DNA of 64,000 nucleotides from Xylogone sp. PMI_703 (lineage: Eukaryota; Ascomycota; Leotiomycetes). Location: NCBI GenBank assembly GCA_021399445.1, contig JAJTUQ010000003.1:2108001-2172000 (forward strand), written 5' to 3'. Position numbers and translations under genes: made by a program. Under the pieces are notes generated by a model. That model was not told where the DNA came from. It did not search any database and worked only from the letters and a program-made list of their open reading frames with translations. Shown piece after piece: positions 10,575 to 22,499 of this stretch (position 1 is its first letter; each line of letters begins with the position of its first letter).

Positions 10575-12531
10575 ATTATCTGTGGCTGAAGCTACCTAAT
10601 ACGTGAGCAATAATGGGGCACCAACGATGCATTATCTGAGCTCGCTGATTCACTACACCAGTTCTCTAATAATAGTTGGCGAGCGATTTCAAAGCTACCG
10701 AGCGAGCCAACCATTAGCCCGTAAAGAACCTGACATGTCGTTGACTTGTCCCAAAGGAGGGTAAGAGTGCGATTGGCGCCAAGAACTGGGACTCTCCTCT
10801 GTGGCTGTCTCCACCAATTTTTGATAGGTATCTCGAGGGACATTTACCATAGTAACCTCTATAAATACCGTCGGCATTGGATCATGATTAGCTTGGTCTT
10901 AATGTACTTAATATGAGCAACCTTTCCCAAAGCTTATCAGTCAAGGCGCTGTAATCCCTCCCCCAGCTAATCCACATGAGCTCCTGGTCATTGTAATGCT
11001 TCTAATATTGAGCTCGGCACAATTCGCCTTAACTGTGAGATTACTGTATATATTGAAGACAGTTGGTATGACTACAACAGGCAATGTAGCTCTCAACTCT
11101 TACAAGAGTTAGGAGTCCAGCCAATTTCCGGGAAGCTATGGCATGTGTATTTACCAGTTAAATTTATAGGACCGCTTGAGAGCACACCAATACAGCCACA
11201 TGCCAAAATCCGTGCCACTTTATTACAGGATGTTGCAATTATCAGCATTGATAATAAGAAATGAGTGCGATCAATATACCGAGTATTACTAGATAATCTT
11301 GCAAGACATAAAGCGACAATAATTTCCCAGCCATCCAACAACTACCAAGGCATCTACTTATTTAGATAAGAGGATGTTCAGCCAGACAAGAAGAACATCT
11401 GCAAACGCTACCCAAAGAAACAATGATTCCATCCTCTCTCCAGTGATACAAACGCGAGCGAAGCATCCAGTCAAGTGTGCTGTCCTCGTCACACAAAACT
11501 TGAAGAGCCTATAATTCCAACAGGAGTTGTATCCGAACATCCATTCGAAAAGTTTTACCGCGAGCAAGATGGTTATAGTGATTTGGGAGAGCATGATTAA
11601 GCTGCGGATCCAGGAACGATATGGGAAGAGAGTAATCTTGAGGCGAAGTAGATAAAGTTGCGGGGATAGGTGGCTGCCCCCAGAGGTGGGGCGCGTAGGA
11701 GATGCGGATTTGCGCTGTCCTGCCATTCTGGTGAAGCTACGGGCGCAGCAATGATGTTGGAGTGTCTATGCAGTACTTAGCTGCTTGTATAGGTATTTTT
11801 GTTTGGAAGAGATGAAATGGAAGTGGAGACATTACTTACATTTAAATACGACCAGGCACACACAATGAATTCCTCTGCACGATACGGAGGTATTCGATCG
11901 AGATATTCATTGAGAGGCAATTTCTGTAGCAGAGAATGGGTACAAAGATACGCATCCTACCCAGGTCTGCGCCACGCAATATTTGAAGTTATGAATAGAT
12001 GAAAATATAAAGAACCCGCATGCGCCACAGTTCAGTTGTGGCTTTGAGATATAATTGAAATATGAGAGCCTTTGTTGAACATCCCGAGGTACCGTACAGC
12101 AGACACTTCAAAGAAAACCTCTAAACAAAGGAGTTCTTGCCATCCGAGAGTAGTCCGACCTAAACTATTATTCTTTCTTCCCCACAGTCTAAGGCATAAT
12201 TCCCTCTTGTCGCTCATATGAGAATCTAATACTAGTGATGCCGATTTGAGCCCAGGAAATATGCTACGTACTTTTCCATAAAAGCCTCCTACTATCTTTA
12301 GTCTTATATTTATTCGTAACAATCTAATTGATTGAGTCAAGGGATAAATTATTGGTTCATAATCAAATATGAGCTTCACTTGGATAGGGATTAGCACCCC
12401 CAGTAAGAAGTTACTTCAGCAACACAGTTCAAGCAATTTCGTAGTACCATATTCAAATCTGACTTAACTATAGATTTGCTAATTCTACTAACTATCCATT
12501 GCATAACTTTTACTTCTAGCATTGCCTCTAA
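10575..12531. other. Long gene-poor interval between transposon and GMC gene
   Basis: Nearly 2 kb without a recognisable gene. A minus-strand frame at 11358-11726 is listed separately as doubtful. The other short frames have no family features. Confidence 0.4.
11358..11726 (-). CDS. Doubtful small membrane protein
   Basis: A 122-residue frame from ATG 11726 with a basic Ser-rich start (MAGQRKSASPTRPTSGG) and two strongly hydrophobic segments (LIMLSQITITILLAV and SLFLWVAFADVLLVWL). Overall design recalls the membrane protein at 3568-4401, but I see no real sequence match. A second frame at 11093-11341 lies just downstream, yet I could not find a splice joining them. It may be a real orphan gene, a decayed one, or chance. 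Confidence 0.25.
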   Translation of the reverse strand: MAGQRKSASPTRPTSGGSHLSPQLYLLRLKITLFPYRSWIRSLIMLSQITITILLAVKLFEWMFGYNSCWNYRLFKFCVTRTAHLTGCFARVCITGERMESLFLWVAFADVLLVWLNILLSK

Positions 12532-14564
12532 TTAATTGCCCAAGATTAACTGCGCAGCCTATTCACAATCAGTGTGAAATTCATTAATCACTACGTACTC
12601 ATCTTACCTGCTCTGCTAGCGCATAAGTGCTAGCTTGGTAATGAGCTCCTAGTGGAGTAGGAAAAACACTCGCATCAACAACTCTTAGGTTGTCTACTCC
12701 TTTCACTCGACATTCCGAGTCGACTACGCTGCCCATTGCACAGGTTCCGGAAAAGTGGAAAACAGAACTGCCTCCCTGCTTAATGCGAGCATTGATTGCC
12801 GCTTCGGACAGATCACTCTGAAATCCCTCATCGACTGTGTATTCAACTGCTCCAAGATTCTTTAAGCTCTGTACTGCAATAGTAGTCGAACGGATAGCAT
12901 TATGAAGTATTTCCTTGTCGATTGGGGATTTGAGGAATGCAGGATCAATCAAGGGTGGGTCATCGGGATTGCTTGAACGCAACTTTAATGTGCCTCTAGA
13001 TAAAGGAGACACAAGCACATTGAATACACTTATGACTGATTTGCCTTCGGGTGGGTCTATCTTGATTTGCCGTTCGGAAGTATCAAATGGTCCATACCTA
13101 TATCAGAGAGTTAGTACCTTCTCCACGACGGACAATCGGGTTAAGTTCACATCACAAAAGACTCCCAGTGTGCCTTCTCTTTCGACAGAAAATAAGTGCG
13201 GAATTTGTTGTCTAGTTCTTTAAAGGCTTTTTCCAATATCGAATCATCCGCCTGATGAAATGATATCCAATCCATGGGTGGTCCCGCGAGCCAGTTGCAT
13301 TCTTCTGTGACCATTGGGCCGACACCAATGCTAGCATCTGGTTTCGTAATAGTCCATTTGGAAGTAACACAAGGATGGTCAGATAGATTCTTCCCTACCG
13401 GTAAGTCGTGTACGAGAGGGATATTGTGTGCCGCAAGCTCATCTGCTGGACCAATTCCACTGTATGGAAGATCAGATACAGCTCACCAGAGCATTGTAAA
13501 GTGCCACATACCTTAGCATGAGCAACTTAGGAGAGGACAGTGCGCCCGCGGAAAGAATAACTTCAATGTTAGCAGTGACCCGAATCCTAGAGGTTCCTGG
13601 TGACTTCTCGTCGGATGCTTGCTTGCGTACGATCACGCCTGTAACTTTGCTCTCTGCTATCTCAAGCTTCTCTGCTTGAGTTTCAGACCATAAGGTCACG
13701 TTCGGACCAAAAGTGTAGCCTAGTGCAGCAAACTGCCTTTGACCATCGTAGTTTGACGATGCACATTCAGAGTACCCAATAATATTTCCTGAATTGATAT
13801 CAAGTATATTTTCAGCTCCCAGGGCTTTGTGAAAACTCTCAATGTCGTCGCGGAGGGGGTACTTCCGAGGTTGCCCTGAATTGCTGGAATGTGAAACCTA
13901 TCTTTGTTACCCATCATAGTTCCGTACGATAGACAGATAATACAGAGACATACTTTGATTGGTCCATCTTTTCCATGGATCGACTCAATTCTAGCTTGGC
14001 TCACATGTTCCTGTTGGATCTTCGACGGGAAAAAGGATTCGGTAGCTTTGAAGTATGGCAACAGTTTGTCCCACGACCATCGGTCACTGCCAGCAATTTC
14101 TGCCCACTCTTTACTGTTCGATCGTTTACGATTAGCAGGCTGTACTGCATCTAGGAGTGGTATATAACGAACAAATCAACAGCAGCTCCTCTGGTCCAGA
14201 CCTCATAGTTGATAGCAGATGAGCCTCCGAGTAGCTTCCCTGAAGTTTGAGACACAGTGATGCCTGCAAAATTCGTCTGCGGGACAGTTCGGTAGTTGGT
14301 CTCAATTGTTGAAGTAAACCCCGGCGCAAATCCTAAGGCTGGGAGGACTCGGGGGTCATCCTTCACCCCCTTTTCAAGAAGGAGAATGGATGCATCGGGA
14401 CGGGCCGCAGAGATACGACTTGCGAGTACGCAGCCTGCCCGAGGGGCTTATTTAGACTCCATTATCGACATCATGCCTCAAGTTGACGTACCTGCTGTGC
14501 CTCCTCCTACGATGACATAGTCGAATGACTGGTCCGGTACAGCTTGGTCTGTTCCTTGGCTCAT
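12532..14564 (-). CDS. GMC-family FAD-dependent oxidoreductase
   Basis: Seven exons (14492-14564, 14173-14434, 13954-14113, 13512-13897, 13151-13459, 12608-13097, 12532-12558) sum to 569 codons in frame, a 568-residue protein of normal length for glucose-methanol-choline oxidoreductases. The FAD-binding DYVIVGGGTAG is split by the first intron and continues CVLASR…LLEKG. The GMC signature KLLGGSSAINYEVWTRG, a second AGALSSPKLLMLSGIGP, and the catalytic His region FHFSGTCAMG with AHYQAS are all present. The last exon is only 27 bp. It should oxidise an alcohol-type substrate with O2 or another acceptor. No clear signal peptide is visible, so an intracellular tailoring enzyme partnered with the nearby P450 is plausible, but this is inference. 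Confidence 0.9.
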
Positions 14565-16203
14565 ATTTTAGTTAGCCAGTTACTTCTCTATCTGTGAAAA
14601 TCTCAATGATAATTTCCAATTTGAATTCAAGACCCATATGCGTAAGAATGAAAAGAAGGGAGATATACACATATATAATTTAACACATGTCAAAGACCCT
14701 TTGCACATCTGGGGTAGCTTATTACGTACAACAGCACCACTGCAGGTTCCACAGCAAAGATGCAACCTATTATCGCTTAAATCTTGTTTGCTTATCTGAG
14801 TATAGTCTTAGCGGTCAGCAGTCAACGGGCGTTACAGTATTACCGTGCTGACTACGGGATTATGGCTTTGTTTGATCCGGATCCAATCGGATTTTGGGTA
14901 TTCCCAAATCCGATTCCATACGTGGCTTAAAAGGGTCAAATATGCGAGAGCCGGATTTAGTCCATTATCAGCTCAGACCCAAGAAATTGAATTCAAGCTC
15001 CCAGCAACCTCGAATCAGAATCCGTAGCTTCGAACAGCCCGGTAAAGTTTGAGGCAGAGTTGGAATGGAATTGAATTGGTTTTATTTTTAGATTATAATC
15101 TAATCAAATCAAATAGCCAAAATTTTTTTATCAAAGCTAATCTATCATAAAACTTCATCCTCGAGGCAACACTATCAGATTTTGTCATTCAACATATTAG
15201 TATTATGATTTGTAATCAAATATTATAAATCACAATAATTTACATGAAAAAAAGCATAAGGACATTTTTTTTATAATTAATCAAATTTATTCAATCTCGG
15301 AAATCTATGAAACAAGCCAAATCAAATCAAAATTTAATCGAATCAGTTATATGATTGATTCGTTTGAATTTTTGTAAGATTGGGGACAGAGGGATGACAA
15401 TACCAAGCATTCTGAGCCCCAAAACTTTTGAGCCACAAAGCGTTTACTTACGAAATATGGCATACAGTGTTGTCGGACGCTGCAGAATGCATGCATTAGC
15501 TGTACCCGCTCCAGTGTGGAAGTAAGCGCGGTAGCTTCTTTTAACCTCAATTTGTCTCAACTCACACTTACTGTATTTGGAGTAGGCTTTCCTGCATCTG
15601 ATTCAAATATTGATGAATAACAGTAAATAGAGATCATACGCGGTCTCAACTTGATCTAGTGGATCGAGAGGCAAAGATTCAATAACAACTTGGCAACCTA
15701 ACTCTTATCTGGGCTCACTATTGACAGTAGATCAGTATTACCGGATCTACTAGTATAGGATTGTGATTATATAGTGTTTGCTTTTGCCACTTAAATAGTT
15801 ATTCAAATATTCCATGCCGTTGACATGCCACGACTAATTAAACAGCCCCGTGAATCACAATTCCCATGGTGAACTTATCAATGTCAAGCATAAAACACAG
15901 GTTAATAACACCAAAATCCTCGCACCGGATATTGAATATGTTAAAAGTAGTCTCTACCTCTTCCTTTGAGGAACCATCTCTTCCTACCAACATTTTAATA
16001 CTCTCTCTAACACACCATCTCTTTACCTATCCACCACAGTGACACAAAAGACCCCTACATCAACACAAAATCTCATAACCAAATAACCATAATAGCCTTT
16101 ACCTCCCAGTACGTTCTATCTCAAAAACCCAACCCCCAAACACAACTAACACCCACTCACCACCAGTTCAGTCCACCACATAACACACCACAACATCAAA
16201 ACA
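14565..16203. other. AT-rich gene-poor interval
   Basis: More than 1.6 kb without a recognisable gene. 15060-15380 is extremely AT-rich with repeated AATCAAAT words and may be a mutated repeat (RIP-like). A near-perfect palindrome is listed at 14885-14915. The part from about 16000 is C/A-rich and looks like the 5' leader of the gene at 16204. Confidence 0.45.
14885..14915. repeat. Near-perfect 31-base palindrome
   Basis: The arms AATCGGATTTTGGG and CCCAAATCCGATT are inverted copies around a short ATT centre, so either strand could fold into a hairpin. The function is unknown; it may be part of a degenerate repeat. Confidence 0.6.
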
Positions 16204-16674
16204 ATGCAAAACCGCAGAACCCCAATGTCCCCCTTCGCACAATACCCCTGCGGCCCCTGCGACGACGCCATGGACTACGATCCCGATACCATCCCACCAC
16301 ATTGCGAGCATAACTGCCCACGGGGTAGATTCCAACCCGAGCCCGGACTCAGAGGTCCAATGTTTCCTCAAGGCCGATACCCCAGTGCTCCTCCTCCAGC
16401 TGGAGCTCTCCGAGTCGATCCAATACAAGTTCTTATGCAACTACGTGCGCAGCCTCTGCCACCGATGATGGAGAGGCGCCCCATGCCGTTGGGACTTCGT
16501 CGCTCAGCACTGGACCCTCGTGGGCTTGGGCTTCCTGGGGAGTTCCGTGGGCCGAGGGCGGGTGAGATGCGTTTTGGAGGGCAGGAGGGTGGTGATTCGG
16601 CGGAGCTGGAGAGGGAGATGTTGATACAGAGTATTTTGAGGGCGCGGAAGGCGAGAGGGCTGGGTGGGTTTTGA
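16204..16674 (+). CDS. Short Pro/Arg/Gly-rich protein of unknown function
   Basis: An intronless 156-residue frame. The N-terminus has five Cys in about 35 residues (YPCGPCDD, HCEHNC). The middle is rich in Pro, Arg and Met (PPMMERRPMPLGLRR), and the C-terminus forms a charged helix (ELEREMLIQSILRARKARG). The long C/A-rich leader before the ATG is typical of expressed fungal genes and the frame has coding-like composition. I do not recognise a domain. The minus-strand frame across the same bases looks like a shadow. Confidence 0.5.
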   Translation: MQNRRTPMSPFAQYPCGPCDDAMDYDPDTIPPHCEHNCPRGRFQPEPGLRGPMFPQGRYPSAPPPAGALRVDPIQVLMQLRAQPLPPMMERRPMPLGLRRSALDPRGLGLPGEFRGPRAGEMRFGGQEGGDSAELEREMLIQSILRARKARGLGGF

Positions 16675-17360
16675 GTGAATAGGTGATTGGATACGGTGGG
16701 AGGGTTCCGTTTGAGGTGAGAGGGTTGGTCTGATGGCGGTGGTTTGGCAGGGCGCTGTTTATCGAGAGCGATATCTATGGAGGTTCTTGCTTGCTCGGTG
16801 ATTAGGTGCGATGCATTCTGTCTGCGTGTCTACGTTGGGTTGGTTTAGTATCTCTTTGGGGTTATTTCGGAAATGCCTTGATTTATCTACCGGAATTGAT
16901 GTGAAGTCCTGATTCTATCTCGCTTTGATGTTGATAGGACCAGACATTTTATGGATGCCGCTGCCACTAGAATTGTAAGGTTGGTACTATAATCCAATAA
17001 ATACTAAGTAAGCTGTATGTCAGTTCAGATAAGAGTATTTCACCAGCCCAGCAACTGAGATCCTCGTTAAAGACATGAGACTAGCGTTGTAGTTCCTACA
17101 AGGAAGTTCAGTAATGTTTATCTATTATTCTAGGAAAGGCCGTTGATGCTCATAGTTAATCTATATATACATATGGGGAATCTCGTTTTGAAAACCACAT
17201 TGAAATTGAAGAAAAAGAAGAAGAGAAAATGAGCACAGACAGAAGAAACAGAATAAGAATGTACTCCACATCTCTAACACAGTTCTTGTAACCACTCCCA
17301 GAATTTCCAAAAGGTATCACAACAGAAGAAGACAAAGAAGTGAAGCAACAGCAATCCCTC
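16675..17360. other. Convergent intergenic region
   Basis: Holds the 3' ends of two convergent genes. No further gene or repeat seen. Confidence 0.5.
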
Positions 17361-18557
17361 CTAAAGCAATAAATGCACATTACTAAACCTCCTCTGCCTT
17401 GCTCTCCTCCGGCTCAACTCCACAACCGCGGCCCAGGTCAGCAGAACCATCTCCTCCCAGTGCTCTCCCAGGGCCTCGATGTTCCTCAACCGCAACTTCC
17501 CGCGCTTCTTCCACTTCAACAGCCCTCGGCCAAAATACTCGGCCAGCACCAAGCTCTCCTTCCCCTCCTCAATCAGCACCAAATCACCCTGATCATCCAG
17601 CAGCATATTCCGCGTCCGGATCCACAGGAACCGGCGGCGCTCACCATCAGGTAGCTCCCACTCGAAGACATAGCGCATGTGCGTCCAAAAGGTAGTGCGC
17701 TCGAGCTTCTCCCACTGCACGGCGGTGGGGTTGTTCTTGTGGTCGCCGATGCCGATGCTGTTGGTTCCGGAGAGCAGCGGCAGGTGGGCAACGCCGAGGA
17801 TAGGTCCCTCCTTGTCGACGCCGCCGTGCAGGATGGCGCCGGGAGTGTTGGGCAGGAAGGAGCGGTGCTCGACGTAGAAGTAGCGGCCGCTGAGGTCGAC
17901 GGGGCAGATGCGCAGGTTGGTCAGGAAGGCGTTGTAGATCTTGTAGTCGGTGTAGCTGGAGAGGCTGTCGATGCGGTTGAGGCCGAGTTGGGCGCCAATG
18001 CTGTCTTCGTCCTTGAGGTTCAACTTCTCCATGCGCTCCTCGAGGGGCGGCAGGGCTTCGAGAGGCGGTGGTGGGGATGTGGGCTTTTCGGGCGCAGAAA
18101 AGGAGGATTGCGAGTCCAGGCCCAGGACTGGCGAGGAGTCTCTGATGATATCATACTGATTGTTGTTGTTGTTGGTAGTAAGAAAAGGATTATTACTGTT
18201 GATGGTGGTATTGGTGGTGGTGGTGTTGTTGATGGTGACACTGGTAACGTCGATGTCGGTGGTAACAGTACTCGTGCTGGTGAGTCTCTCCGAGTCGATC
18301 CGGGGCAGAGGACTGGGCCGCTTGGAGCGTGAAGCCAGCGACTTGAGCGACGAAGTCCTGCTGGGCGCATTGCTCTTCGTTCGAGGCCGACCACTGCCAC
18401 TGTCGATGCTGGAACGAGGAGTGCTGTCGACGCGGTAGTCCAGACTGTGACGCATCGGCAGCTTCTCCTCGTCGGGAGGATCTAGCACGCGAAAATCGAT
18501 CTCGCTGCTGTTGCGGATGGCATACTCGACGTTGGCGATGCGGTCGTAGATTGACAT
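17361..18557 (-). CDS. Conserved fungal protein with tubby-like C-terminal domain
   Basis: An intronless 398-residue protein. Residues 1-60 are conserved-looking (MSIYDRIANVEYAIRNSSE). About 60-200 is a low-complexity Ser/Thr/Asn/Pro region with a Thr/Asn-rich run encoded by GTT/GGT microsatellite-like DNA. From about 200 a globular domain follows (SSYTDYKIYNAFL, RYFYVEHRSFLPNTPG, WTHMRYVFEWELP, RRFLWIRTR), the pattern of ascomycete proteins assigned a tubby-C-terminal-like fold. It ends with a helix after WEEMVLLTWAAVVEL. Function in fungi is unknown. The frame is uninterrupted and the ATG is well placed. Confidence 0.75.
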   Translation of the reverse strand: MSIYDRIANVEYAIRNSSEIDFRVLDPPDEEKLPMRHSLDYRVDSTPRSSIDSGSGRPRTKSNAPSRTSSLKSLASRSKRPSPLPRIDSERLTSTSTVTTDIDVTSVTINNTTTTNTTINSNNPFLTTNNNNNQYDIIRDSSPVLGLDSQSSFSAPEKPTSPPPPLEALPPLEERMEKLNLKDEDSIGAQLGLNRIDSLSSYTDYKIYNAFLTNLRICPVDLSGRYFYVEHRSFLPNTPGAILHGGVDKEGPILGVAHLPLLSGTNSIGIGDHKNNPTAVQWEKLERTTFWTHMRYVFEWELPDGERRRFLWIRTRNMLLDDQGDLVLIEEGKESLVLAEYFGRGLLKWKKRGKLRLRNIEALGEHWEEMVLLTWAAVVELSRRRARQRRFSNVHLLL

Positions 18558-20020
18558 GGTGGCGACGATTCAGGTTCCAGGTCCCAAATTCCAGGTCCCA
18601 GGTTCAAGGTCCCCCAATCGTAGCGGCAGACTAGCCTGTTTGCCTGTTGCTTATTGCTTATTGCTTGTTCTCTACCAGATCGGAGGAGAGGAAAGGGTTG
18701 AGGTAAAGGTGGAAGTGTCCAATTGATGGGCCGGGACATGTCATCGCGAAAACCCCGCGGGAGCAGCCGATTTATATGGGTGTCGCCATGTCCCGCGATC
18801 CCGGTGCCCCTGAGTACCTGAGTACCTGAGTACCTGATCAGCTAAGTCTCTTGCTCGAGCTTATCTCTCTGGATCTTTGGGCTCCAATGGCCCCTGGGCT
18901 GGTTGCCGCTGAGGTCATCGCCAACAGTTTCCTTTTGGTCTTCAAACCAGCTGCCAAGTACTGAAAGCACTGTATCATTGTGGAGCACGTGCCCGGACAT
19001 GCCCTATCAGTCGCGGGGCCGTGCCCAAAGAGGAAGGCGGTGCACAACCGAGCAGATTGGTGCTGCACTGCGATTACGTCACCTCCAGTCTCTTGAGAAC
19101 CTCAGGCATCTACCGTGTTTCTGGTCCCTGATCCGATGTTTTTGGTCCCTTCCAAAGGCACGTCAGCAGGATCAGGATGGTTACTGAATTACGGAGATAG
19201 TCCCGCACAGATCTCAGTCGCGCGTCATGGTCCCTGGTGCTGCTGCTGAAGATCAAACAAGCTCTACTTCAGCGGTTCAGCTCTGCAGGGCAATGCCACC
19301 GTCACAATCCGAGCGTGAATGCACTCAATGAGAAGCTTGGCTCAAGCCTAATTTTGCGTATGGCCACCACTGTATCCATCTTGCATCTAATCTGATCCGT
19401 TAATGCCTCACGCGTGAGTAAAGGGCTACTTCTCCAAGGTTCGGTCTTCTAACATCTTCTAATGCTACCTTATACCTGAGTGCTATCCCAGGCACTGCCA
19501 GGGACCTCTCTCGCTTAATAACCTGGTTACTTAACGAGGTATCAACGCAAGCTACATAGCTGTATATTCATTCGACTGGGTTACGGTCTTCTAGCTATAA
19601 AAAGTAACATCCTCGGTTTTTATTAAGTTAGATATGCACCAAGCCAATTCATGAAGCTAATACTTCATCAACTACTATAGAAAGTGGCTTTAGAATATCT
19701 GTGCATCGTTTCACTATACCGAGGTAGATTTTATTTTTATGCCGTTCCTTCCTATTTGAAGGAAAGCTAATCTAACATGAGTCAATTTTTTTATTTTGAG
19801 GTATTACACATATATTAGAGAGGTAAATCCAGTAGCATTGGAAATAAGAAAGGCTCTAATAATATCTGGATGTAGTAGTAATATTAAATTTAATACAAGT
19901 TTACATCGAAAATAATATAACACCGCATTCCGGGTTATCGGACTACTGATGACTACAGATTGATCATCCATCTTCAGAGAAGACTTCCATTTCAACTTCT
20001 TTTCAGTTAGCACAATTGGT
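18558..20020. other. Intergenic region with short direct repeats
   Basis: The first 280 bases are the likely promoter of the tubby-like gene and contain short repeated words (TTCCAGGTCCCA-like units at 18571-18612, ATTGCTT units near 18649-18665, and the array at 18811). The rest (about 19200-20020) shows no recognisable gene and is increasingly AT-rich. Confidence 0.45.
18811..18834. repeat. 8-bp tandem repeat, three copies
   Basis: TGAGTACC is repeated three times head to tail, followed by a partial TGA. It lies about 260 bp upstream of the tubby-like gene; possibly a simple slippage array. Confidence 0.8.
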
Positions 20021-21634
20021 TCATAGATTCACCACCGATACCTTCCTCTCGGAGCACACGTAAGACTTCGCATCATTTGGATCACCCTTCCGGTACTGCG
20101 GGACAAGTGGCCACTGACATAGATTGAGAGACTTCGTCCGTCCATCCTTGCCGGTCCCTTGTGCGTTCAGAGTATCGGGTGCTTTACCATGCTCAACCCA
20201 ATCAATCAACTGGTCCACAACATTCCCAGGGAAAGCACCGAGTCCCCCTCCGCAATGGTTCACTCCTGGGGCCTCGTAAAACCGGTAGAAGCTGCGGATG
20301 TCAGGATTTAGGCCCTGGACCCTGGAGTAATAATTGACCGTACCTTGTGGGAAGATTAGTTGATCGGCCAGGCCGTGCCATGTGATCATCCTGCCTCCTG
20401 CTCGCTGAAATGCGGACAGATCTGGATCATCGGTGCTAATAATAGAGGTAAACTGCTGGATGGACTCGTGAAAGACGTTGACGAATTGTTGAAGAGTAAG
20501 ATTAGAAGTATCAAAAGTGCTATTCTTCTCAACAAAAAGAGTTACCCACTGCTCTGAAATTGAAAAGGGAACACTTTCACAGACTCCGTTTGAACAACTA
20601 GTCGCTGCTATATCACTGAAAGGCGACCCCGGGTTTAACCCGTACCACAGTAGATCTCCTGTCGTGCCGACCATACCTTTCCATATAGCTTGGGCCACTT
20701 TGGCGCCTTTGGAGGTGATCGTTGTCGTCGTCCCTTCCAGACAGGGGAACCTTTCTCCAACCACCGAATGGGGGTCAAACTTGCAAAGATCCGGCCGAGC
20801 AATGATTCCATCAGTGACGCCGTCAAGTCCATCGCAAGCTCTGATAGCCGCCGCTTGAAGAGCTTCAAACTCACACGGGCTCGGATAATAATTGAGCTGT
20901 CTCATAGTGAACTGCGGCCACAGCCCTGCTACAACAAATTTGGCCCAATTGATAGCCGGCGAAGCTGCGACAATCCCATCGTAAGCTGCCGGATAACGCT
21001 GTGCCATCATTAATCCCTGGCGGCCTCCAGTCGAGCAACCATTCCAGTACGAGTATTTCGGTGCCTGGCCGTAGAAGGTTTCAGAGAGTTGCTTGCCAAG
21101 GATTGTCATGTCGTTAAGCGCCACTGAAGCAAAATCTTGTAGAAGATAAAGATTGACGTTGCCTGGCGAGATATCTGCCCAGGTGTAGGCGTTATATGGG
21201 TCGTCGACGTGGCCTCCGTCTGTTCCCCCTGCTGCGAACCCCCGAGAGACAGCAAGTGCCAAAGAGCTTTCCAGAGCACCAGTTGCGAAACCACCGCCTC
21301 CGTTCCCCATGAAGCGTCCATTCCACTTTGAAGGCAGCCAGAAATTTGCATTGATTGTGTCACCCTCTCCAGGATGGGTATAAGTGACCGTAACATTGCA
21401 GAAATCAACATCTCTAATATCCTCCGCGTAATAGTTATTGGCCGGTGCAGTGATGTTACTCTCATAGTTCTTGACTTGAAACGCTGTAACAGACAGGACT
21501 TCGGCACCTGGGAGGGAGGGAAATGGTATGGCTGCAGTTGTACACGGCAGTGTCGTGGCCATGGTTCGCAATATCAAGAAGGATGACTGCAAAGCAGCTA
21601 CAGCTGTATGTGATGAGCACCTGATAGACAGCAT
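20021..21634 (-). CDS. Tannase/feruloyl esterase family protein
   Basis: An intronless serine esterase of the tannase and feruloyl esterase (FAEB) family, 537 residues from the ATG at 21634. The catalytic set is visible: GCSTGGRQG (Ser nucleophile, preceded by the family Cys), ITWHGLADQLI (Asp) and GVNHCGGG (His followed by its partner Cys). These fit the family's CS-D-HC arrangement, in which the two Cys next to Ser and His form a disulfide. The substrate would be feruloyl or galloyl esters of plant cell walls or tannins. The frame extends to an earlier ATG at 21775 (584 residues), but the extra residues are not signal-like; the region after 21634 has a hydrophobic AVAALQSSFLIL segment that could serve as one. 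The protein should be secreted. Confidence 0.9.
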   Translation of the reverse strand: MLSIRCSSHTAVAALQSSFLILRTMATTLPCTTAAIPFPSLPGAEVLSVTAFQVKNYESNITAPANNYYAEDIRDVDFCNVTVTYTHPGEGDTINANFWLPSKWNGRFMGNGGGGFATGALESSLALAVSRGFAAGGTDGGHVDDPYNAYTWADISPGNVNLYLLQDFASVALNDMTILGKQLSETFYGQAPKYSYWNGCSTGGRQGLMMAQRYPAAYDGIVAASPAINWAKFVVAGLWPQFTMRQLNYYPSPCEFEALQAAAIRACDGLDGVTDGIIARPDLCKFDPHSVVGERFPCLEGTTTTITSKGAKVAQAIWKGMVGTTGDLLWYGLNPGSPFSDIAATSCSNGVCESVPFSISEQWVTLFVEKNSTFDTSNLTLQQFVNVFHESIQQFTSIISTDDPDLSAFQRAGGRMITWHGLADQLIFPQGTVNYYSRVQGLNPDIRSFYRFYEAPGVNHCGGGLGAFPGNVVDQLIDWVEHGKAPDTLNAQGTGKDGRTKSLNLCQWPLVPQYRKGDPNDAKSYVCSERKVSVVNL

Positions 21635-22499
21635 GGTGATAATTGATGACAATGATCGATGAATGTTCCTTTGCACAAGGCTTGGAGCAGCAAAGGTATT
21701 CCATCTAGGATCATGTAGAACAGTAGCATGAAGTTTTATACTCCATGTCGATCTCCAAGCAATCCCAAGGCGCAAGACGCGGCCGCAGATACTGCATCAT
21801 ATGGAATAGGAGGCGGCCGCTGGGAATAGTGCTGTACTACTAAATTTTGATGCCGTGCAGGATTGCCGTGGCCTTGATGCTGACAAAAGGCGGAGATTAC
21901 ATGCTATAATGATGTGTGCGAGCTATACGGAGTAAAGGCTCTTGAGCTTGGTTTGATCGCGCGAGTATAACGTTATAAGAGGCTGTAGCTGATTACATGG
22001 TCAGCTAGTTGCAGCTCCTTTGCACTTGCTAGGGTGTATATCCTTGCAATCAGGTACAGTACAACCCCGACACCTGCCAAGGCCGAACACCGGGCTGACC
22101 AAGCACAATGGCTCAGGATCTAATGGAGGAGCGCAGAAAATGTCCAGTTCTTCTTACACACGCGTAGTCTATGACGGCATATTGTAGATGTTTCAGTAGC
22201 AATAGTTAGAGCGGTAGAATGCCGTATTGCGGTGATATGGCTGAGATGGATAGCAAGCTCGACAAAAGTCTGTTGGCCAGCTTCAATGGAACTTATATGT
22301 TACGATCCTGGATTCCGGGTTGACGGACTGGACAGAAGGATGAAAACCATTCTTCGCAGGCGGATATTCTTAAACAATCTATGAGTGCTTTGCAGTTTAA
22401 ATATTGTTACTATTCTTGATAATAACACTGATCAGCTCTTACCTTCAACCCAACCTTACTCACTCCTCTGAACAGAAATAGATTCACTCGGTTTATTGA
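21635..22499. other. Intergenic region upstream of the esterase gene
   Basis: Presumed promoter and 5' leader of the esterase gene, and the 3' side of the MmgE/PrpD gene's neighbourhood. No other gene seen. Confidence 0.5.

Noticed and set aside
15060..15380. Possible LTR or retroelement fragment in the AT-rich stretch
   Set aside because: No coding trace, primer-binding site or paired repeat could be seen; only AT-rich words.
17679..18332. 217-residue plus-strand Val/Gly-rich frame
   Set aside because: It is the complement of the tubby-like gene, whose composition (low complexity, codon bias) leaves the opposite strand open.
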